Shown here: piece by piece, positions 18,466 through 26,555 of the stretch
How the letters are laid out: each line of letters opens with the position of its first letter
How positions within the stretch are numbered: the first letter of the stretch is position 1
Assembly: GCF_000798815.1 (NCBI RefSeq)
Contig: NZ_JTLD01000009.1
Coordinates: 19,091 to 83,090, forward strand
Source of the DNA: Alistipes sp. ZOR0009
GTDB taxonomy: Bacteria; Bacteroidota; Bacteroidia; Bacteroidales; ZOR0009
Direction: 5' to 3'
DNA: 64,000 bases
Translations under genes and position numbers: made by a program
Notes under the pieces: generated by a model
Told to the model about the DNA's origin: nothing
The model's input: the letters and a program-made list of their open reading frames with translations, nothing else
The model's database searches: none

Positions 18466-20376
18466 ATGAATACTATTATTGATCTATTTGAAGAGAGCGT
18501 AAAGAAGTATCCTGATGTAGCTTACCTTTGGGAGAAGAGTAATGGCGCTTTTCAGCCTACAACCTATGCCGAGACTCGTGAAATAGTTAGAGAATTTGCT
18601 GCGGGTCTAATGGAAATAGGGGTGCAAGCTGAGGATAAAATTGCAATTCTGTCGGAAGGGCGTAATGCTTGGATGATTTCGGAACTTGGGATTTTTTATG
18701 CTGCCGCTACAGATGTCCCCCTCTCAATTAAGTTGGAGGAGGCCAACGATCTACTTTTTAGGTTGGAACACTCCGAGTCGCGATACATTATAGTTTCAGG
18801 AAACCAGCTGCCAAAGATTAGGAGTATTATTGGCAAGCTGCCCAATATACAGAAGGTGATTGTGATTGACAGGCTGGATACTTATCAGCCAGGAGAGATC
18901 TGTTGGGACGAAGTTCGTGAATTGGGCATAGCGGCGCTGCGGAATTCCCAAAAGCAAGGCGAGCTGATAGAGAGAACCGCACTGGTAACGCCATCATCCT
19001 TTGCCAACATTACCTATACCTCCGGCACTACTGCCGATCCTAAAGGAATAATCCTAACGCATAGCAACTATACCTCGAATGTTCAGCAGGCTCTATCGCT
19101 TATGGATATCCCGGTTGGTTATAGAACCCTCATTATACTCCCCTTGGATCACTGCTTTGCGCATGTGGCCGGCATGTACAGTTTTATGGCTAGTGGCGGA
19201 AGCATCGGAACGGTTCAGGTGGGGCGAACACCAATGGAAACGCTGAAGAATATTCCTATTAACATAAAGGAGTTTAAGCCGAATCTGCTATTGAGCGTCC
19301 CCGCTTTGGCAAAAAACTTTAGGAAAAATATTGAGGCGGGAATTCGTGCGAAGGGTAAGGTTCCCGAGCTGCTTTTCAACGCGGGATTAAAGGTGGCCTA
19401 CGCCTACAACAAGCAGGGATATAATAAGGGTGAAGGGCTTCGAATCCTTCTAAAACCCTTGGTGAACCTTTTTGACAAGATTCTCTTCTCGAAGCTGCGT
19501 GGGGTGTTTGGTGGCGAACTCGATTTTTTTATCGGAGGTGGTGCGCTGCTTGATATCGAACTTCAGCGTTTCTACTATGCTATTGGAATTCCCATGTATC
19601 AGGGATACGGACTGTCGGAGGCAACGCCAATAATATCGTCTAATGCAGCTAAAAAGCATAAGCTGGGTTCATCCGGATTTCTTGTGCATCCAATGGAACT
19701 TAAGATAATGGATGACGCAGGCCGCTCGTTGCCGGTAGGTGAGAAGGGTGAAATTGTGATTAAGGGTGGCAACGTGATGCACGGCTACTGGCGCAATGAC
19801 AAGGCTACCGCCGAAACGGTGGTAGACGGCTGGCTGCATACTGGCGACATGGGCTACATGGATAAGGATGGCTTTTTGTACGTAATGGGCCGCTTTAAAA
19901 GCCTGCTCATAGGCTCCGATGGAGAGAAGTATAGTCCCGAAGGGATTGAGGAGGCGCTGGTTGCCCACTGTAGGTTTATCGATCAGGTAATACTTTACAA
20001 TTCGCAAAACCCCTACACGGTGGCGCTAATCGTGCCCAATAAGGAGGCTATGAAGCGCTACGTAAAGCACCATAGCCATCATCATAAGTTTGGATGGGAC
20101 ACTACCGAAGGGAAGAAAAAAGCTATAGAGAAACTGAATGAGGAGTTGGCCCAGTTTCGCAAGGGAGGACATCGCGCCGGGATGTTCCCTGAGCGTTGGC
20201 TTCCAACAACCTTTGCTATCCTACCCGAAGCATTTACCGAGCAAAACGGTATGATGAACAGCACCATGAAGATTGTTCGTGGCAAGGTGGAGGCTGCCTA
20301 CCAGAATGTTATCCAAGACCTCTACGCTAACGGTAAGGATATCTATAGCGCCTACAACATAAAATCGCTGGAGTAG
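18466..20376 (+). CDS. Long-chain acyl-CoA synthetase (AMP-forming)
   Basis: Activates fatty acids to acyl-CoA through an acyl-AMP. 636 residues. The ATP/AMP loop is YTSGTTADPKGIILTHSN, the adenylate motif is GYGLSEATPIISSN, and the C-terminal hinge region has GWLHTGDMGYMDKDGFLYVMGRFKSLLIGSDGEKYSP. It is of the large FadD15/bubblegum-like type with an extended C-terminal lobe. It is monocistronic, with about 220 bp upstream and a hairpin downstream. No beta-oxidation genes are adjacent, so a lipid-recycling or phospholipid role is as likely as catabolism. Confidence 0.92.
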   Translation: MNTIIDLFEESVKKYPDVAYLWEKSNGAFQPTTYAETREIVREFAAGLMEIGVQAEDKIAILSEGRNAWMISELGIFYAAATDVPLSIKLEEANDLLFRLEHSESRYIIVSGNQLPKIRSIIGKLPNIQKVIVIDRLDTYQPGEICWDEVRELGIAALRNSQKQGELIERTALVTPSSFANITYTSGTTADPKGIILTHSNYTSNVQQALSLMDIPVGYRTLIILPLDHCFAHVAGMYSFMASGGSIGTVQVGRTPMETLKNIPINIKEFKPNLLLSVPALAKNFRKNIEAGIRAKGKVPELLFNAGLKVAYAYNKQGYNKGEGLRILLKPLVNLFDKILFSKLRGVFGGELDFFIGGGALLDIELQRFYYAIGIPMYQGYGLSEATPIISSNAAKKHKLGSSGFLVHPMELKIMDDAGRSLPVGEKGEIVIKGGNVMHGYWRNDKATAETVVDGWLHTGDMGYMDKDGFLYVMGRFKSLLIGSDGEKYSPEGIEEALVAHCRFIDQVILYNSQNPYTVALIVPNKEAMKRYVKHHSHHHKFGWDTTEGKKKAIEKLNEELAQFRKGGHRAGMFPERWLPTTFAILPEAFTEQNGMMNSTMKIVRGKVEAAYQNVIQDLYANGKDIYSAYNIKSLE

Positions 20377-20398
20377 CATTTTTCGGCTATTAAACTTT

Positions 20399-20434
20399 AA
20401 GCGCCATTTCATTAGGTTGGAATGGCGCTTTTGC
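20399..20434 (+). terminator. Probable terminator after acyl-CoA synthetase
   Basis: A 10-bp stem AAGCGCCATT/AATGGCGCTT (20399-20408 with 20421-20430) followed by a short T-rich tail. Confidence 0.6.
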
Positions 20435-20582
20435 TTAATGGTGTTCTATGACCATTTTGTCTGTGTCCGAATGCCGAATTAGGACTCTGTCTGGGTCAGT
20501 CCTACAAACGTTAAACTTCCATCAAAATCAAACTAAACATTGCCAGTTGGTGTTGGTATAGATGTTTTTAAATCCTACAGTT

Positions 20583-21080
20583 ATGAAAAGAATTTTAGTG
20601 TTTTTATTCGTGATCTCTTTAGGTGTAGGGGCGTCGGCTTACGCTCAAACCGTGTCTAAAGATGTGGAAAGGCTAAAGAAGGATGTAAAGGACGAGAAGG
20701 TTAAGAAGCAGTCCGACCTAAAGGCTGATGTAAAGGCCAAGGAAGACAAGGTTAAAACTAAGGAAAAGAGTACCAAGGAGGCGATTAAGGAGGATTACCA
20801 AAAGTCGAAGGCTGCCGTAAAGAAGGAGGAAAAGAAGGTGGAAGCCAAGACGAAAGCGGCTTACAACGATGTGAAGAGCGCTGTTAAGGAGGATAAGGAG
20901 GCCGTGAAAAAGGAGTACCAGAAAGATAAGGGCAAAGTGAAGGCTAAAGCGGCCGAACTTACGACTACCGATCAGCTGGTTCCCAACCTAAAAGGTCCAA
21001 ATGGCGAGAAGGTTTACCTTGGGCCTAAAGGCGGAAAGTATTACATCAACAAAAACGGGAACAAGACTTACTTAAAGTAA
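20583..21080 (+). CDS. Exported lysine-rich coiled-coil protein with PBCV basic-adaptor-like tail
   Basis: The start at 20583 is chosen because it begins a clean signal peptide (MKRILVFLFVISLGVGASAYAQ); an in-frame ATG at 20562 would add seven residues before it. The mature protein (~143 residues) is a highly charged, Lys/Glu/Asp-rich helix with repeated KxxVKxxKEAVKKEYQK-like units. It ends in a ~30-residue module, NGEKVYLGPKGGKYYINKNG, that resembles the PBCV-specific basic adaptor domain. The strong positive charge suggests binding to polyanions (DNA, LPS or cell-wall polymers); that is inference. Monocistronic with a strong terminator. Confidence 0.75.
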   Translation: MKRILVFLFVISLGVGASAYAQTVSKDVERLKKDVKDEKVKKQSDLKADVKAKEDKVKTKEKSTKEAIKEDYQKSKAAVKKEEKKVEAKTKAAYNDVKSAVKEDKEAVKKEYQKDKGKVKAKAAELTTTDQLVPNLKGPNGEKVYLGPKGGKYYINKNGNKTYLK

Positions 21081-21085
21081 ACATC

Positions 21086-21114
21086 AAAGGCTGCCATCAC
21101 AGGCAGCCTTTTTT
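21086..21114 (+). terminator. Terminator after the lysine-rich exported protein
   Basis: G/C-rich stem AAAGGCTGCC/GGCAGCCTTT (21086-21095 with 21102-21111), 6-nt loop and T run. Confidence 0.9.
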
Positions 21115-21221
21115 ATGGGAAGTTTTGGCTCGATAGAAGTGCACGTTTACTGGGGATTTCCTTCTTTTTTTGCCTGTTGCTTTGCTTTATTTGCCGTTAT
21201 TCAGCAACTGGTAATTTATAT

Positions 21222-21599
21222 ATGAAAGAAAAAAGCATAAAGCAAACTATTAATATTCTTGAAATTCCTGCGCAAGACAGCATAATGGCTATTCGCGAAA
21301 AGAATTTGACAAGATTTATTAATCTAAGAGATGTTACGCACATCAAGAGCAACAGCTACTTGTCAATAGTTTATACGATCGAAGGGGAGGCTTTCACTTT
21401 TTCTAAGCTGCTGAGGCAGTTTGAGGAGAGCCTTCATGATTACGGATTTGTGCGGGTAAACAGAAACTCCATCGTCAATTTGATTCACGTAGAGCGGTAT
21501 GAAGCAGGTGATAACCCGGTTGTATTTTTACGAGGGGAGCGAAATTTAGCGGTTTCTCGTCGTCGCTGCCGCCTTATTCGAAGTTTATACCTTTTTTAA
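21222..21599 (+). CDS. Stand-alone LytTR DNA-binding protein (copy 1)
   Basis: 125 residues from the ATG at 21222; an ATG 45 bp upstream would add a Cys-rich hydrophobic leader without family resemblance. The LytTR domain covers ~30-125: LRDVTHIKSNSYLSIVYT, FSKLLRQFEESLHDYGFVRVNRNSIVNLIHVERY and the final basic SRRRCRLIRS. There is no receiver domain or membrane segment, so it is not a classical response regulator. About 200 bp separates it from a second LytTR gene, and the pair precedes the DUF2589 genes. I infer local regulation of that island. Confidence 0.82.
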   Translation: MKEKSIKQTINILEIPAQDSIMAIREKNLTRFINLRDVTHIKSNSYLSIVYTIEGEAFTFSKLLRQFEESLHDYGFVRVNRNSIVNLIHVERYEAGDNPVVFLRGERNLAVSRRRCRLIRSLYLF

Positions 21600-21797
21600 T
21601 AGCTTAACATAAAGAGTGTTTTTAACCTCTTATTGGACTATTGCGACCTTTTATTAGGTTTTTTTACCATAGTAAATATAAGGTGTTTTGATGCTGTAAC
21701 TTGTGTATTAAATAAATCTTTCTTTTAGGAGCGATTTACTAATATTTTAATTCTCTTATAAGAATGTTGTGTGTGAAATCTGTAAAAGATCATTAAA

Positions 21798-22199
21798 ATG
21801 GAAAGCGTAAACTATCAAACAACAGGAGGGGCGGGAATTCACCAGCCAAAGTTTATTAGCCAGAAAGAGCAGAAAATTATAGTAAGGGCAAAGTCGGTTA
21901 GCCATATTCTGAATATGGCCGAGGTTACGCATTTGATTTGCGATTGCTACCTCACAACGCTGTATTCAAAATCGGGTGGAAGTGTGATGGTAGCCAAACT
22001 ACTAAAGGAGTTTGATGATGAGTTGCGCGATTACGGTTTTATACGGGTTAACCGGAATGCAATGGTAAATGTGTTGCACGTGGTTAGCATTGCAAACGGG
22101 CGTCGTCGGCTGGTGACCCTTTCAAATAATGCCACAATAGAGATATCTAGAAGGGGAATGGCTAGGCTAAAAGAGTCGGTTGAAGTAAAAAGCCTATAA
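21798..22199 (+). CDS. Stand-alone LytTR DNA-binding protein (copy 2)
   Basis: 133 residues. An N-terminal ~35-residue stretch of unknown role (QTTGGAGIHQPKFISQKEQK) precedes a LytTR domain with the same signature as its neighbour: MAEVTHLICDCYLTTLYS, VAKLLKEFDDELRDYGFIRVNRNAMVNVLHV, ISRRGMARLKES. The two copies are diverged paralogues, not a recent duplication. Like the first it lacks a receiver domain. The next gene, 156 bp downstream, is the first of the DUF2589 set, so it is the likeliest direct regulator of the island (inference). Confidence 0.82.
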   Translation: MESVNYQTTGGAGIHQPKFISQKEQKIIVRAKSVSHILNMAEVTHLICDCYLTTLYSKSGGSVMVAKLLKEFDDELRDYGFIRVNRNAMVNVLHVVSIANGRRRLVTLSNNATIEISRRGMARLKESVEVKSL

Positions 22200-22355
22200 G
22201 AGAGCAGCTGGTAAGGCTTTTCGCACCCTTCATTAGATCTGCAGACCAATGTACGCTAACAGGCAGATAGGATTGTAAATTTGAGATGTAATTAATTACA
22301 AGTGGATGGTGACGCCACTATAAATGCAGCCAAAAAACAGTTATAAATTACAATT

Positions 22356-22988
22356 ATGTCACAAGAATTGGTTTCAATGGCGCAGGCATTTTCTGGTCTG
22401 CCCATGGATTCTCTAATCGGAGGTCCACTTAATGCTGCTGCAAAAGCAAACGCAGCAATGGCTCTTACCCAAACATCATTTTTGTTAGACACATGCTTTA
22501 GTAAAAAGGATGAGAAGAACTATGAGCCTATCCTTATTTCGATGACTCTGACAAGAGGGGTTATCCAACCAGCTGAAGCCGGAAAGGATCCTATCATCAA
22601 GCAGGTGCAAACAAAGTTCGAGCTGCCTATCTTGACCATTATTCCTCTAAACTCGTTGGCTGTAGACAATGTTGACATTTCGTTCGAAATGGAAGTGAAG
22701 TCTAGCTTTGGGGAGGATACTCATGAAGAAAAGTCTAAGGCTCTTAAAGCAGAATCAAGCTTCGAAGCAAAGTTTGGGTATGGTCCTTTCTCTGCCACCA
22801 TTAAGGGTAGCGTTAGCTACGATCAGAAGGAGTCTTCTTCTCGTGATACCCACTACCAGAAAAGCAACTCTGCAAAGTACACTGTAAACGTGCATGCAGG
22901 ACAGCTTCCACTTCCTCAGGGGGTAACGACTATCATTGACGCTTTCACGAAGTCTATTGAACCTATTGAACTGCCTGTAAGCAAGTAG
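22356..22988 (+). CDS. DUF2589 family protein (copy 1)
   Basis: 210 residues, no signal peptide or membrane segment. It carries the DUF2589 pattern: a helical N-terminus ending TSFLLDTCF, then LPILTIIPLNSLAVDNVDIS (from residue 90) leading into an amphipathic beta strand, a charged low-complexity spacer (~115-170), and a C-terminal strand-plus-helix KYTVNVHAGQLPLPQGVTTI. The family's function is unknown. It is the first of four related genes in a row, which suggests subunits of one assembly. The N-terminal Ala/Met-rich helix may pack in oligomers (inference). Confidence 0.8.
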   Translation: MSQELVSMAQAFSGLPMDSLIGGPLNAAAKANAAMALTQTSFLLDTCFSKKDEKNYEPILISMTLTRGVIQPAEAGKDPIIKQVQTKFELPILTIIPLNSLAVDNVDISFEMEVKSSFGEDTHEEKSKALKAESSFEAKFGYGPFSATIKGSVSYDQKESSSRDTHYQKSNSAKYTVNVHAGQLPLPQGVTTIIDAFTKSIEPIELPVSK

Positions 22989-23124
22989 ACCGAAAGTAGG
23001 ATTAAAGATTTTGGTAAGGTTTAGTTGAGTGAGGTTTGAACGGATGTTCAGCATCTCTATGTAAAGTATTCACTGGCATGTAAAAATGCCAGTGAATATC
23101 AAAAATCTTTTGACAACAATTATT

Positions 23125-23745
23125 ATGGATAACAGTAACGATTCGGGACCGCAGTTCGGGAAGCAGCTACCTAGCATGGTAGATCTTCTAAGTGCTCCGT
23201 TGGTTGCGGCAGCCTCAGCCAACTCGTATATGGTAAGGGAGCAAACTCGATTTTTAATGGACACCTGCTTTGTGGCCAAAGGCTCAAACCAATTTGAACC
23301 GATAATGATTGAGATGTCTCTGACAAGATCGGTAATGAAGGAGGGGGCAGGAGATGGACCCCAGTTTCAGACTGTAAGAAGCGTTTTTCAGGTCCCTATT
23401 CTCACAATGGTTCCCTTGAATTCATTGGCGGTAGATAATGTGGATATTGATTTTAGCATGGAGGTGGTGTCGTATTCGAGCAATACCTCTACCACAACGA
23501 CAAAGAAGGAGGAGCCGAACGCAGGTACTAGCGGATGGTATGACAAATCAGCCTCTAACGAGCCAGCATTAACAGGAAAACTTAGCTATGATTCTAACGA
23601 TAAAAGTGAGAATAGAAGCCATAACGCATCTAAGCTAAACGTGAAAATTCATGCAGGAACGGTTCCTTTACCAACTGGCGTAACCACCCTGATAGACCTG
23701 TACCTGAAATCAATTAACGCAGTCCCATCTTCAGTACAGCAATAG
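23125..23745 (+). CDS. DUF2589 family protein (copy 2)
   Basis: 206 residues from ATG 23125. An ATG at 23086 is in frame, but with the later start the key motif VPILTMVPLNSLAVDNVDID begins at residue 90, exactly as in the first copy, which supports it. Same order of elements: helical N-terminus ending RFLMDTCF, conserved strand, Ser/Thr/Lys-rich spacer, then KLNVKIHAGTVPLPTGVTTL. It is clearly a paralogue of the gene before it, with a different spacer. The stop is 2 bp before the zinc-ribbon gene. Confidence 0.78.
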   Translation: MDNSNDSGPQFGKQLPSMVDLLSAPLVAAASANSYMVREQTRFLMDTCFVAKGSNQFEPIMIEMSLTRSVMKEGAGDGPQFQTVRSVFQVPILTMVPLNSLAVDNVDIDFSMEVVSYSSNTSTTTTKKEEPNAGTSGWYDKSASNEPALTGKLSYDSNDKSENRSHNASKLNVKIHAGTVPLPTGVTTLIDLYLKSINAVPSSVQQ

Positions 23746-23747
23746 CT

Positions 23748-23960
23748 ATGGATGATAAATTACAGAAAATAGGATGTCCCGTTTGCCAGCATCCGATATA
23801 CTTTGAGGTAAAACGGCTAATACAAGGCGAATCGTTTATCTGCGCAAACTGTAAGAGTGCGGTCAGCCTTTCTTCATCGAGCAGCCAAGTGGTGCAGCAG
23901 GTGATGTCAGAGTACGAAAAGTTGAAGGTTAAAAAAAATATAAACGACAAAAAAAACTAG
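23748..23960 (+). CDS. Small zinc-ribbon-like protein
   Basis: 70 residues with two CxxC knuckles (GCPVCQHPIYFEV at ~9-21 and FICANCKSAVSL at ~31-42), i.e. CxxC-x19-CxxC, typical of a rubredoxin-like zinc ribbon. A Ser/Gln-rich linker and a Lys-rich helical tail follow. It starts 2 bp after the second DUF2589 gene and ends 4 bp before the third, so it is surely co-translated with them. It could be a nucleic-acid or protein-binding adaptor; nothing more can be said. Confidence 0.72.
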   Translation: MDDKLQKIGCPVCQHPIYFEVKRLIQGESFICANCKSAVSLSSSSSQVVQQVMSEYEKLKVKKNINDKKN

Positions 23961-23964
23961 AACT

Positions 23965-24423
23965 ATGATAAAGTTAAGAGCGTTTGTAGATGCAATCCAT
24001 GATGCAATTGTAGGTGCTAACGATACGCTTACGGATAGCAGCGTGGGGATTATTGCCAAATTTTTTAAAAAGGCATCGCCAGATGGAAGTGACGATGTTC
24101 TTGTTCCAGAATCGATTGTAGTAAAGTATCCCCATGTAACAGACAAGGGGGTAGAGGAAGTTGATGTGAAAGTGCCGCTGCTGACGTTGGCTCCTATAAC
24201 CTGTCCTACGATAGATGAAGTGGAGTTTACAACAAAGTTCGAGATGGATATTGTCGAGAATGAGCTGAATCTAAACTTCTCGAGAGATAATAAAGATACC
24301 AAGGAAACGACTTCAAATAGAACTGGAAATATAAAAATACGAATAACACCACAGGAAATTCCAGAGGGGTTAAAGAGCATCATTGAAGGGTACGAAAGAG
24401 TTTTGAAATCACAGATTCCTTGA
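23965..24423 (+). CDS. DUF2589 family protein (copy 3, short)
   Basis: 152 residues. Opens MIKLRAFVDAIHDAIVGAND, with the core VPLLTLAPITCPTIDEVEFT matching the LPILTIIPLNSLAVDNVDIS strand of the first two copies, and a C-terminal NIKIRITPQEIPEGLKSIIEG matching their VHAGxxPLPxGVTTxID segment. The spacer is much shorter than in the longer copies. No signal peptide. It lies 4 bp after the zinc-ribbon gene and 17 bp before the fourth member. Confidence 0.75.
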   Translation: MIKLRAFVDAIHDAIVGANDTLTDSSVGIIAKFFKKASPDGSDDVLVPESIVVKYPHVTDKGVEEVDVKVPLLTLAPITCPTIDEVEFTTKFEMDIVENELNLNFSRDNKDTKETTSNRTGNIKIRITPQEIPEGLKSIIEGYERVLKSQIP

Positions 24424-24440
24424 TTTAAAATTTTACGGCT

Positions 24441-24887
24441 ATGTGGTTTCGGAATAAAAAGTCAAGAAAACAGGAGGTCTCTCTATCTCAGATTATAGCC
24501 GACTTTAAAGAGGCTCTGAATAGAAGCCAAGAGGCTCATGAAAAGTATCAGTTAGCCCGGGTAAAAGAGTTCTACAATGCAGATGGGACGCTAAAAACTA
24601 CCAGGTTTAAGGCGGAAGACGGCATGGAGATGGAAATTCCCAACTGTAAGCTTGTAAACCATTCCATACTTCATCTGGATGAGTTTAGGATGCAGTTTCA
24701 GGCACGAATAGGGGAAGTAAAATTGGACGGGTTACGGGAAAATTATGCTGAAATGGTAACGGCTCCTTTGCTAGTGACTTTTTCGGAAATGGTTGGAGGA
24801 AGCCAGATTCAAGTCGAAATTTCTTACAAAAAAAATAAGGAAGAAACGCTGCTTTTACATTCGAAACTGAATGAGGATAGGTTGTAG
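24441..24887 (+). CDS. DUF2589-like protein (diverged copy 4)
   Basis: 148 residues. A basic, Gln-rich N-terminus (RNKKSRKQEVSLSQIIADFKEAL) is followed by IPNCKLVNHSILHLDEFRMQ, which occupies the place of the conserved DUF2589 strand, and QVEISYKKNKEE near the C-terminus. The similarity is weak and is supported mainly by position and order of elements. Last gene of the tight DUF2589 run; a ~200-bp gap with repeated motifs follows. It may be an adaptor for the other three (inference). Confidence 0.6.
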   Translation: MWFRNKKSRKQEVSLSQIIADFKEALNRSQEAHEKYQLARVKEFYNADGTLKTTRFKAEDGMEMEIPNCKLVNHSILHLDEFRMQFQARIGEVKLDGLRENYAEMVTAPLLVTFSEMVGGSQIQVEISYKKNKEETLLLHSKLNEDRL

Positions 24888-24920
24888 CGGTGCTTTTAAT
24901 TTGTGGAATAGCTATCAGTT

Positions 24921-24975
24921 GAGTAGGATAGAATTACAGGTAAGCCGAAAACTGGATAGAGTAGGCAAAATTATT
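24921..24975 (+). repeat. Repeated GAGTAGG leader motif, first site
   Basis: GAGTAGG occurs at 24921 and 24959, each followed within 3-4 nt by an AATT. The segment 24937-24975 aligns over ~40 bp with 26256-26297, sharing CAGG, GAAAA and ATAGAGTAGG-N2-AAATT-N-TT. It lies upstream of the peptidase gene at 25097. Confidence 0.5.
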
Positions 24976-25096
24976 GGGGTGTGCTTTTTCTGAGGAACTC
25001 ATTAGGGCTTAAAAGTCAAGAGAAGGGCTATGTGTTGATTTTAGGCTGTAGAAGATACTCCATGTAAGCAGCATCTCCTTTTTAAAACAAAATTTT

Positions 25097-25701
25097 ATGG
25101 TGAGTTACAGACAGTCGTTTAACAATTCTTGCGGGGCAGCTTCTCTTATGTGTGCAGCGTTAGAGCTAGGTGTTAATACAATTCCAAACAAGCCCGCGAT
25201 TCATCCTCTGTGGACTGGTTCTCATACAATACACGAGAGGGGGGACCTTACATCAGAGGCTAGAATTTACGCGGTAACTTCAGGTAGCCCTGGTGCTCCA
25301 TCAAACCAGAGCGGGTATTCGCTACCTAGTCGTATTGGTTTTACTGCAAAGGAGTTAGGTTTGACAACTATTGCTTTTGTTCCAAGATCTATTGTTGGTA
25401 ATCTGTTGCTTTTTTTGTATGGAAGCGAAAAAATTGATGCAGAAAGGGTTGGAATGTTGCTTAAAAGAGAGGCTGCTCCACCGCTAGCCGATAGGCAGCG
25501 ACTTTTGAGAATATTGAGAGTTGGAGAAGCTCTAGTTGGCGTCCTAACACTGGACTACATTATGTTATGGAGCGTCCTGACGCTAGTATTATGGACCCTG
25601 CTGTTGGGCAAAATTTTCCAAATTTAGATATGGCCATTGCCGCACATCGGGCTAATGGGGTGTCATATCAAGATACAGGGTTGGCTATTTTGGTTGTTTA
25701 A
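25097..25701 (+). pseudogene. Papain-like (C39-type) cysteine peptidase, frameshifted
   Basis: The first frame (25097-25627) opens with a cysteine-peptidase signature, RQSFNNSCGAASLMCAA, with the nucleophile Cys at residue 12. It then runs into meaningless hydrophobic sequence after about 25545. The catalytic-His part continues in the -1 frame from about 25549: GLHYVMERPDASIMDPAVG and then SYQDTGLAILVV, ending at the TAA at 25699-25701. Joined, the product would be about 200 residues with Cys and His in the usual order. So one base has been lost near 25541-25552, or the read contains an error. No slippery heptamer is evident there. It has no signal peptide. It sits between DUF2589 genes and an M15-type peptidase. 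Confidence 0.65.
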
Positions 25702-25732
25702 TCCTAAGTGTGTTCCTTAAAAATTTGATGTT

Positions 25733-26191
25733 ATGAATTTATCTAAGAACCTTACGTTGGAGGAGGTTACAAAGTCCTCGACGGCTGAAAAATTAAAGAT
25801 TCGGAACGATAATATGACCGAAGAAGTTTTAGCCAACTTGAAAGCGTTGGCAGAGGCCATATTTCAAGCTGCAAGAGATAAGTTGGGCCCAATTCGAATT
25901 TCATCTGGATATAGGTCTCCTGAGTTAAATAAGGCTGTTGGAGGGTCACAAACCTCACAACACTCCAAAGGAGAGGCGTTAGACCTTCAGGGAATTAGCG
26001 TGTCAAATAAAGAGTTGTTCATGTTTATCAAAGATCATCTAGATTTTGATCAGCTAATATGGGAGTTTGGAACCAATACTAATCCAGAGTGGGTGCATGT
26101 TTCATATCGAAGAAGCGGAAAAAATCGTAAGCAGGTTTTAATTTCTGTGAAAGAAAATGGGAAAACAGGATATAAAAATTGGCCAGCATAA
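25733..26191 (+). CDS. M15-family (peptidase_M15_3-like) D-Ala-D-Ala carboxypeptidase-like protein
   Basis: 152 residues, no signal peptide. The metal-site motifs are present: SGYRSPELNKAVGG, SQHSKGEALDL (SxHxxGxAxD) and the terminal EWVHVSY. This is the zinc peptidase fold that cleaves D-Ala-D-Ala or related peptidoglycan cross-links. The size and lack of a leader resemble phage endolysin-like copies, but no phage structural genes are near. It lies 31 bp after the frameshifted cysteine peptidase, so the two may form a cell-wall/peptide-processing pair of the island (inference). Confidence 0.82.
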   Translation: MNLSKNLTLEEVTKSSTAEKLKIRNDNMTEEVLANLKALAEAIFQAARDKLGPIRISSGYRSPELNKAVGGSQTSQHSKGEALDLQGISVSNKELFMFIKDHLDFDQLIWEFGTNTNPEWVHVSYRRSGKNRKQVLISVKENGKTGYKNWPA

Positions 26192-26255
26192 CGATTTTTA
26201 TTGCACTCTATACCTGATTTAAAAATTTAATGGATGGCTATTATCTAAAATAATA

Positions 26256-26297
26256 GCAGGCAGATCTGAAAAGCCTTAATAGAGTAGGTGAAATTTT
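26256..26297 (+). repeat. Repeated GAGTAGG leader motif, second site
   Basis: Second copy of the ~40-bp element described at 24937-24975 (GAGTAGG at 26282-26288). It lies just before the small orphan gene at 26313. The 9-mer CAGGCAGAT in it also occurs at 22260, upstream of the first DUF2589 gene. Confidence 0.5.
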
Positions 26298-26312
26298 TAA
26301 AATAAAAACTTT

Positions 26313-26555
26313 ATGAGCGATTACTATTGTTGGTTGCAGTACTACGATAAGGATACAGCCAAGCAAACTAGCAGCAGTGAGATAAGGTACTATCAAGGAC
26401 ATAAGCATGGGGTTCAGCCAAGTGCAAATAACTGGAATGACTGTCTTAATGATTTAGTTTTGGCTGTAAATGGGGTTAGAAATCCCCCATTGAAACCTTT
26501 GTCAAAAGAAGTTATCAGTAAAGATGCAGAAAGAAAAACGCGCTCTGCGCACTAG
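26313..26555 (+). CDS. Small orphan protein
   Basis: 80 residues, rich in Tyr, Trp and Asn at the N-terminus (SDYYCWLQYYDKDT), polar throughout, no signal peptide or membrane helix. The family was not recognised. It is kept as a gene because it has a well-placed leader that repeats the GAGTAGG element and lies between genes of the same strand. It could be a small partner or immunity-like protein of the neighbours, but nothing in the sequence proves it. Confidence 0.5.
   Translation: MSDYYCWLQYYDKDTAKQTSSSEIRYYQGHKHGVQPSANNWNDCLNDLVLAVNGVRNPPLKPLSKEVISKDAERKTRSAH

Noticed and set aside
25097..25701. Programmed -1 frameshift in the cysteine peptidase gene
   Set aside because: No X-XXY-YYZ slippery sequence or downstream pseudoknot is evident near 25541-25552; a mutation or read error is simpler.
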